Assembly (NCBI GenBank): GCA_037446115.1
Contig: JBBIJF010000014.1
Coordinates: 1 to 64,000 of the forward strand
Origin: JANWXD01 sp037446115
Lineage (GTDB): Bacteria; Acidobacteriota; Terriglobia; Bryobacterales; Bryobacteraceae
DNA length: 64,000 nt
Direction of reading: 5' to 3'
Part shown: in pieces, positions 59,394-64,000 of the stretch
Position numbering within the stretch: position 1 is the stretch's first letter
Layout: each line of letters starts with the position of its first letter
The notes under the pieces: generated by a model
What the model saw: only the letters and a program-made list of their open reading frames with translations
Database searches by the model: none
Told to the model about the DNA's origin: nothing
Translations under genes and position numbers: made by a program

Positions 59394-60152
59394 ATGAACA
59401 GCGAATTTCGAGGAAAGACAGCTGTGGTCACCGGCGCCTCGCGCGGGATTGGGGCTGCGACCGCCGTGGCGCTGGCCCGCCGGGGCGTGAGCCGCCTTCT
59501 GCTTCACTACAACACTTCCTCCGAAGCCGCTGCCGAAACCCTCGCCGCGGTGCGCGAGGCGGGCAGCGATGGCGCACTGCTTCAGGCCGATCTCGGCAGC
59601 CGTGACGGAATCCGTACCCTGGCCGCCGCCCTGCGCGAGCAGGAAGTGGACATCCTGATCAACAACGCCGGATCCTTGGTGCGGCGCGCCACGCTGCTGG
59701 AGTTCACCGAGGAGCTCTTCGACACCGTCATGGATCTCAACTTCCGCAGCGCGTGGTTCCTCGCGCAAGCCGTCGTCCCCGGAATGCTCCGCCACGGCTC
59801 CGGCGTCATCGTCAATGTCAGTTCCATCGCGGCGCGCAACGGTGGTGGACCCGGAGCCACCGTGTACGCCGCCGCCAAAGCCGCCATCTCCGCCATGACT
59901 AAAGGACTGGCCCGGGAGCTGGCCTCGAAAGGCATCCGCGTGAACGCCGTGAGTCCCGGCACGGTGGACAACGATTTCCACCGGCGCTTTTCCACGCGGG
60001 AAGTCCTGGACCAAGTCATGCGTATGACCCCGGCCGGCCGGCTGAGCACAAACGAAGACGTAGCCGGCGTCATCGTGTTCTTGTGTTCGGACGCCGCCAG
60101 TTATATCCATGGACAAACGATCGAAGTCAATGGCGGGTTGCTGGCACCGTAG
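59394..60152 (+). CDS. Short-chain dehydrogenase/reductase, FabG-like
   Basis: A 252-residue SDR. ATG 59394 gives the usual MNSEFRGKTAVVTGASRGIG start; an ATG at 59382 is also possible. NAD(P) motif TGASRGIG, ILINNAGSLV, catalytic Ser in VNVSSIAAR and YxxxK in VYAAAKAAISAM. The C-terminus GQTIEVNGGLLAP is typical. Length normal. Probably a 3-oxoacyl or sugar/polyol dehydrogenase; the substrate is not determined. It is followed after 48 bp by the Gfo/Idh/MocA gene. Confidence 0.92.
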   Translation: MNSEFRGKTAVVTGASRGIGAATAVALARRGVSRLLLHYNTSSEAAAETLAAVREAGSDGALLQADLGSRDGIRTLAAALREQEVDILINNAGSLVRRATLLEFTEELFDTVMDLNFRSAWFLAQAVVPGMLRHGSGVIVNVSSIAARNGGGPGATVYAAAKAAISAMTKGLARELASKGIRVNAVSPGTVDNDFHRRFSTREVLDQVMRMTPAGRLSTNEDVAGVIVFLCSDAASYIHGQTIEVNGGLLAP

Positions 60153-60200
60153 GGAACAACCCCCGCGGATTTGATATAGTTGAAGCCCGAGGTCGGAGCC

Positions 60201-61487
60201 ATGAGCATACTCACCCGTCGTCACTTCTTTCAGGGTGCGGCCACGGCCCTCGCCGCCACGCGCGTCGTGGGCGCCAACGACCGCATTCGGATCGGCATCG
60301 TAGGGCTCGGGGGCCGGGGAAATTCCCATTTAGGCTCTTACGCGCGCATCACCGAGTGTCAGGTCGTCGCGCTCTGCGATGTCAACCAGGCAGCCCGCGA
60401 GAGAGCCCAGGCGCGTCTGGAAAAGCTTACCTCCCTCAAGGCGAAAGAGTACAACGACATGCGCGACCTTTTCGCGGACAAAGAGGTCGACGCGGTCTCG
60501 ATCGCCACGCCCAATCATTGGCACGCGCTGGCGACGATCTGGGCCTGCGAGGCTGGAAAGGACGTCTATGTCGAAAAGCCGGCCAGCCACAACATCTATG
60601 AGGGTTGGCGGATGGTGGAAGTCGCGCGCCGCACCCAGCGTATGGTTCAGGTGGGCTCGCAGAGCCGCAGCAGCCCGAATAAGATCAAGGCCATGGCTTT
60701 GCTGAAAGACGGCGTCATCGGCAAGGTCTATCTGGCCAAGGGGTTGTGCTTTAAACGACGCCCCTCCATCGGCAAGACGCCGCCCGAACCGGTCCCACCC
60801 GGCCTGGACTGGGACAAGTTCCTCGGGCCCGCTCCCATGCGGCCCTACACCAAGAACCGCTTCGCCTATAACTGGCACTGGTTCTGGGACACTGGCAACG
60901 GAGACATCGGCAATCAGGGCGTGCACGAAATGGATATCTGCCGCTGGGGCTTGGGGGAAGTCGGCATGCCCGTGGCGGCGGTATCCACCGGCGGCAAGTA
61001 CGTCTACGACGACGACCAGGAGACTCCCAACACGCAACTGGCCACTTTCGACTACGGCGACAAGGAGATCGTATTCGAAGTGCGCGGCTTGCTGACGGGC
61101 CCTGAAGCCGGCTTGCCCGTCCGCCGTGGTAACACCATCGGCAACCTGTTCCTCGGAAGCGATGGCTGGATGTGGGTGGACGGCAGCGGCTTCCAGGTCT
61201 ACAAGGGAGAATCGAATCAGCTCGTCATGGAAGAGAAGGCCGAACGCGGTGACACCACCGTGGCCCACATGCGCAACTTCCTTTCCGCGTGCCGCAGCCG
61301 CAACTACAAGGAGCTGACCGCGGAGATCGAAATCGGCGCCATGTCCGCCGCGCTCTGCCATCTGGCCAACATCAGCTACCGCGTAGGCCGCGTGCTTCGC
61401 TGGGATGAGAAGCGGAAAAAGTTCGTCAACGACCCGGAAGCCGACAAACTCATTACCCGCGAATACCGCAAACCCTACGTGGTCTAA
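60201..61487 (+). CDS. Gfo/Idh/MocA-family oxidoreductase, Tat-exported
   Basis: A 428-residue NAD(P)-dependent oxidoreductase with a Tat signal (LTRRHFFQGAATALAATRVV). Start ATG 60201 with CGGAG upstream. Rossmann motif IGIVGLGGRGNSH, then ALCDVNQAA, SIATPNHWHA and the catalytic-region VYVEKPASHNIYEG with Lys. The C-terminal half has GNGDIGNQGVHEMDICRW, typical of the exported glycan-active group (GH109-like neighbours). Probably acts on sugar substrates in the periplasm with bound NAD. Confidence 0.9.
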   Translation: MSILTRRHFFQGAATALAATRVVGANDRIRIGIVGLGGRGNSHLGSYARITECQVVALCDVNQAARERAQARLEKLTSLKAKEYNDMRDLFADKEVDAVSIATPNHWHALATIWACEAGKDVYVEKPASHNIYEGWRMVEVARRTQRMVQVGSQSRSSPNKIKAMALLKDGVIGKVYLAKGLCFKRRPSIGKTPPEPVPPGLDWDKFLGPAPMRPYTKNRFAYNWHWFWDTGNGDIGNQGVHEMDICRWGLGEVGMPVAAVSTGGKYVYDDDQETPNTQLATFDYGDKEIVFEVRGLLTGPEAGLPVRRGNTIGNLFLGSDGWMWVDGSGFQVYKGESNQLVMEEKAERGDTTVAHMRNFLSACRSRNYKELTAEIEIGAMSAALCHLANISYRVGRVLRWDEKRKKFVNDPEADKLITREYRKPYVV

Positions 61488-61588
61488 AAATCCGTCAGCC
61501 TGGTATGGCACCTTTTTCCGCCCGAACTTGACAGGGCCCGGGCGCACGACGCACAATAGGCATAGGCGAATAAAAAGCGAAAATTGCC

Positions 61589-62236
61589 ATGCCGTCCGCT
61601 GTTCGCGCTTCCCTGCTCTCCCCAGCGTGCACAAAGGCATGTCAGGAGTTTCTTCCGACCGGCATCCTATTGTTGGATCAGGCACTTAATGGTCTGCCGC
61701 GCGGTGCGGTCACCGAGTTGACCGGAGCCGCTTCCTGCGGCAAAACGACCCTGCTCTTAGCGGTCCTGGCTCAAGCCACGGCGCGCGGAGAGTTCGTGGC
61801 TGTCGTAGACACGCAAGACGCGTTCGATCCCGCTTCGGCCGCCCGCTGCGGAGTGGATCTGGACCGTCTCGTCTGGATCCGCTGTGGAGGCCGCGCGGAG
61901 TTGGCCATGAAGGCCACCGATCTGCTGGTTCACGGCGGAGGGTTTGGCGTCGTGGGTTTGGATCTGGCGGGCGTATCCCTTCGCACGCTCCACCGTATCC
62001 CGCTTTCCTGGTGGTGGCGTTTCCGGCGGGCGGTTGAGAACACGCCCACGATCCTGGTGATCCTGTCCGAACAGGCTCAGGCCACCTCCTGCGCCTCCTG
62101 CTGCATGGAGTTCCAACCGGCAACGGCGCGCTGGTGCGGCAAGAAACCATTCCGGCTGCTGCGAGCTCTGGACTCGAAAATCCTCGTCCGCAAGCCGCGC
62201 CTGCTCCACGTGCCCCTGGAAGCACCGCTGCTGTGA
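61589..62236 (+). CDS. imuA: ImuA-like RecA-fold protein
   Basis: A 215-residue RecA-related protein of the inducible mutagenesis cassette. ATG 61589. It begins with a RecA-like LPTGILLLDQALNGLPRGAV, then a Walker A GAASCGKTTLL and VAVVDTQDAFDPASAARCGV (shortened family motif with Asp). It lacks the RecA C-terminal domain. It lies 3 bp before imuB. The partner DnaE2 polymerase is not in the window. No LexA box is obvious in the 100 bp upstream. Confidence 0.85.
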   Translation: MPSAVRASLLSPACTKACQEFLPTGILLLDQALNGLPRGAVTELTGAASCGKTTLLLAVLAQATARGEFVAVVDTQDAFDPASAARCGVDLDRLVWIRCGGRAELAMKATDLLVHGGGFGVVGLDLAGVSLRTLHRIPLSWWWRFRRAVENTPTILVILSEQAQATSCASCCMEFQPATARWCGKKPFRLLRALDSKILVRKPRLLHVPLEAPLL

Positions 62237-62239
62237 GCC

Positions 62240-63508
62240 ATGTTCGCCTGTTTGCATATCCCGGACGCTTCTCCGGAGGCCACCGCGAAGCTGGCGGAAC
62301 TGGCGCACTGCTTTACGCCGTCCGTGGAGCTCACCGCGCCCGGCACGGTCGTGTTCTCTCTTCAGGGACTGCACCGGCTGTTTGGCCCGCCGCATCAAAT
62401 TGCGGCGGAAATTGCGCGGCGCGGCGCCGAACGCGGCCTGCGCGCCCGCCTGGCCATCGCTTCGACTCCCGACGTGGCGATGCTGGCAGCCGCACATTAC
62501 CCCGGCGTGACTGTGGTTCCTCGAGGCCAGGAGCCGGCCTGGCTGGAAGAAATTCCTCTCGAGTGCGTCCCCATGCCTCCGGAAATTCGGGAGACGCTCG
62601 AGCGGTGGGGATTGAAGCGTCTGGGAGACCTGGCGGCGCTTCCTCCCGCAGGGCTGGCAGAGCGGCTGGGTGAGGAGGCAGTCCGGTTGCATGATCTCGC
62701 CCTCGGCCGCCTCTGCCGTCCGCTGCGTCTTGCACCACCCCCCACCAGCTACGCGGAAAGGCTGGAGCTGGACGGTCCCCTCAACGAGCGCGAGCCGCTG
62801 GTGTTCCTGCTGGCGGAGATGCTCCGCGAAATCTGCCGGCGTCTGACCGCCGACGGGCGGGCGGCTGGTGGCATCACTTTATCCCTGCGTTTGGAAAACG
62901 GAGCGCGGCACACCCGGGTGCTGGAACTGCCCGTACCGCAGACGCAAGTCAAGCCGCTCGTCAAGCTGCTGGAACTGGATCTCGAGGCACACCCGCCGCC
63001 GGAGGCCGTCACCACCGTGGAACTTTCGCTCGCACCCGCGGCGCCGCGCACCCTGCAAGGCGGCTTGTTTCTCCCTCCCTCGCCCGAGCCGGAAAAGCTT
63101 CAGATCACGCTGGCCCGAGTTGTTGCCTGGGCCGGCCCTGACGCAGCGGGCTCGCCGGAGTTGCTCAACACACACCGGCCGGACGCTTTTCGTATGCGGC
63201 CAGGTCTGCCCGCCAAGAACGGACCCCGTCAACCTGCGGCAGCCGTACGCCTGGCCTTGCGGTTCTATCGCCCCCCGCTCCCTGCCCGGGTGCGCATGGA
63301 TGGAGCTCAGCCGCGACATCTGAGAGCACGTGGCGTCGGCGGGGAGATCCTCGAAGCCGCCGGACCTTGGCGCAGCTCGGGCGATTGGTGGGACGCTGCA
63401 CGCTGGAGCCGCGACGAATGGGATGTGGCGCTCGACTGCGGCGGTGTTTTTCGGATTTTCCGTGATCTGGAGACACACACCTGGTTTGTCGAAGGAGTCT
63501 ACGATTAA
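62240..63508 (+). CDS. imuB: ImuB-like Y-family polymerase homologue, compact
   Basis: A 422-residue protein; ImuB is usually about 480-550. N-terminus MFACLHIPDASPEATAKL moves directly into AELAHCFTPSVELTAPGTV and LQGLHRLFGPPHQIAAEIA, so about 60 residues of palm/fingers seem missing and catalytic acidic residues are absent. Helix-hairpin segment ETLERWGLKRLGDLAALP and the little-finger region follow. QGGLFLPP near residue 275 resembles a beta-clamp-binding motif. The C-terminus is the ImuB-specific domain. It should act as a hub for DnaE2 rather than a polymerase. Confidence 0.83.
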   Translation: MFACLHIPDASPEATAKLAELAHCFTPSVELTAPGTVVFSLQGLHRLFGPPHQIAAEIARRGAERGLRARLAIASTPDVAMLAAAHYPGVTVVPRGQEPAWLEEIPLECVPMPPEIRETLERWGLKRLGDLAALPPAGLAERLGEEAVRLHDLALGRLCRPLRLAPPPTSYAERLELDGPLNEREPLVFLLAEMLREICRRLTADGRAAGGITLSLRLENGARHTRVLELPVPQTQVKPLVKLLELDLEAHPPPEAVTTVELSLAPAAPRTLQGGLFLPPSPEPEKLQITLARVVAWAGPDAAGSPELLNTHRPDAFRMRPGLPAKNGPRQPAAAVRLALRFYRPPLPARVRMDGAQPRHLRARGVGGEILEAAGPWRSSGDWWDAARWSRDEWDVALDCGGVFRIFRDLETHTWFVEGVYD

Positions 63509-63777
63509 GCTGCGTCATCCCGGTTGCGGCACGAGCCAACCCGGCCACATCCCCTTTGACGCCCAAGCCTGTCGCATCTCCGGCTTTCATCCGGCCCGCG
63601 ACAGCCACCGGGAAGGGCTCGCGCCCGCGCATGCTATTCTGGGTTGAGTCCCGGGCACGGGCCGAGTCCGAGGAGTTGCCGCCGGGCGCGAACACTTTGT
63701 TTGATACGTCAATCCCCATCACCTGGGGCAACGCCGGGGCAAACGGCAAGAGAACGTCCAGGTGAACCGCTGAGAGG
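63509..63777. other. Intergenic region before the last gene
   Basis: 269 bp without a supported gene. Frames crossing it in both directions have shadow composition. An extended -10-like TGCTATTCT at about 63630-63640 is the only promoter-like feature and has no good -35. No RNA gene or repeat was seen. Confidence 0.4.
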
Positions 63778-64000
63778 ATGGGAACGCTCGAAGCTTGTCC
63801 GCTCGTCATTCTGGGAGCGGGACCCGCAGGCCTGGGTGCAGCGTACAAACTCGCCTCCCGCGGGTTCGCCGTGACGGTACTGGAACGCAGCGCCGCCGTG
63901 GGAGGCAACGCGGGGAGCTTGGAAATCGAGGGCCTGCGCGCGGACTACGGCAGCCACCGCCTTCATCCCTCCTGCGCTCCCGAAATCTTGCAAGACATTC
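63778..64000 (+). CDS. FAD-dependent oxidoreductase, N-terminal part (partial)
   Basis: 74 codons up to the right window edge. ATG 63778 (GAGAGG lies very close upstream, so the start is uncertain, but the frame is closed 15 nt before it). The dinucleotide-binding motif VILGAGPAGLGAAYKLASRG is followed by VTVLERSAAVGGNAGS and LRADYGSHRLHPSC. This is the start of an amine-oxidase/phytoene-desaturase/UDP-galactopyranose-mutase-type flavoprotein. Which one cannot be told from this part. Confidence 0.8.
   Translation, partial: MGTLEACPLVILGAGPAGLGAAYKLASRGFAVTVLERSAAVGGNAGSLEIEGLRADYGSHRLHPSCAPEILQDI

Noticed and set aside
1..64000. CRISPR arrays, insertion sequences, rRNA or tRNA genes
   Set aside because: No regularly spaced repeats, transposase frames with terminal repeats, or structured RNA gene sequences were recognised on reading either strand.

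Overview
The window looks like a Gram-negative, high-GC chromosome of the phylum Acidobacteriota, probably the Solibacter/Bryobacter side. This is inferred from gene content, not from a search. The pointers are two very large TonB-dependent receptors with an N-terminal carboxypeptidase-regulatory-like domain, Tat-exported DUF362 and Gfo/Idh/MocA proteins, an LPS-heptose enzyme, a split methylmalonyl-CoA mutase and a UGA-containing peroxiredoxin gene. Most of the sequence is coding, and there is no gene-free stretch longer than 300 bases. No rRNA, tRNA, CRISPR array or insertion sequence was seen.

Layout. 1-11.3 kb: two TonB-dependent receptors (the first runs off the left edge), an exo/endonuclease-phosphatase, bacterioferritin, a patatin, a HAD phosphatase and a DUF362 protein. 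11.4-18.1 kb, minus strand: a compact run rfaE2-mfd-surA-like-yhaM-like-blaI. 18.1-24.7 kb, plus strand: a J-domain protein, then seven genes (small unknown, anmK, two M16 peptidases, Nudix, MscS, LOG-like) in which every junction is a 4-nt start/stop overlap. 24.7-27.8 kb: rdgB-rph-small membrane protein on the minus strand, then an M48 peptidase and a second HAD phosphatase.

28.0-42.0 kb holds the most striking block. It is a 14-kb, single-strand, apparently intact phage head-tail cassette: small packaging-type gene, large terminase, portal, scaffold, P22-type coat, connector, tail terminator, tail tube, tail chaperone with a -1 frameshift site, very short tape measure, two distal-tail paralogues and a fused L/J-type tail-tip hub. 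It contains no integrase, repressor, replication, protease or lysis gene and has no visible att site or tRNA. It sits 12 bp from a housekeeping-type ABC gene. This composition resembles a gene transfer agent or domesticated phage particle more than a prophage; that reading is inference.

42.0-47.5 kb: an orphan Wzt-type ABC ATPase, a POT peptide transporter, an Xaa-Pro-type peptidase and a GH31-like protein that has lost the part of the barrel carrying the nucleophile. 47.5-48.1 kb: an exported peroxiredoxin whose active-site Cys position is an in-frame TGA followed by a SECIS-like hairpin, so it is probably a selenoprotein. 48.2-54.7 kb: HpcH/HpaI aldolase, glpF, glpX, ridA, a NYN nuclease with two OST-HTH domains, and the two-subunit methylmalonyl-CoA mutase. 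54.9-58.3 kb: a ferredoxin/molybdopterin oxidoreductase/TorD-chaperone operon with no membrane anchor gene. 58.3-64.0 kb: alpha/beta hydrolase, SDR, Gfo/Idh/MocA oxidoreductase, the imuA-imuB mutasome pair and the start of an FAD oxidoreductase.

Start codons were chosen from Shine-Dalgarno sequences and 4-nt overlaps; several genes use GTG or TTG.
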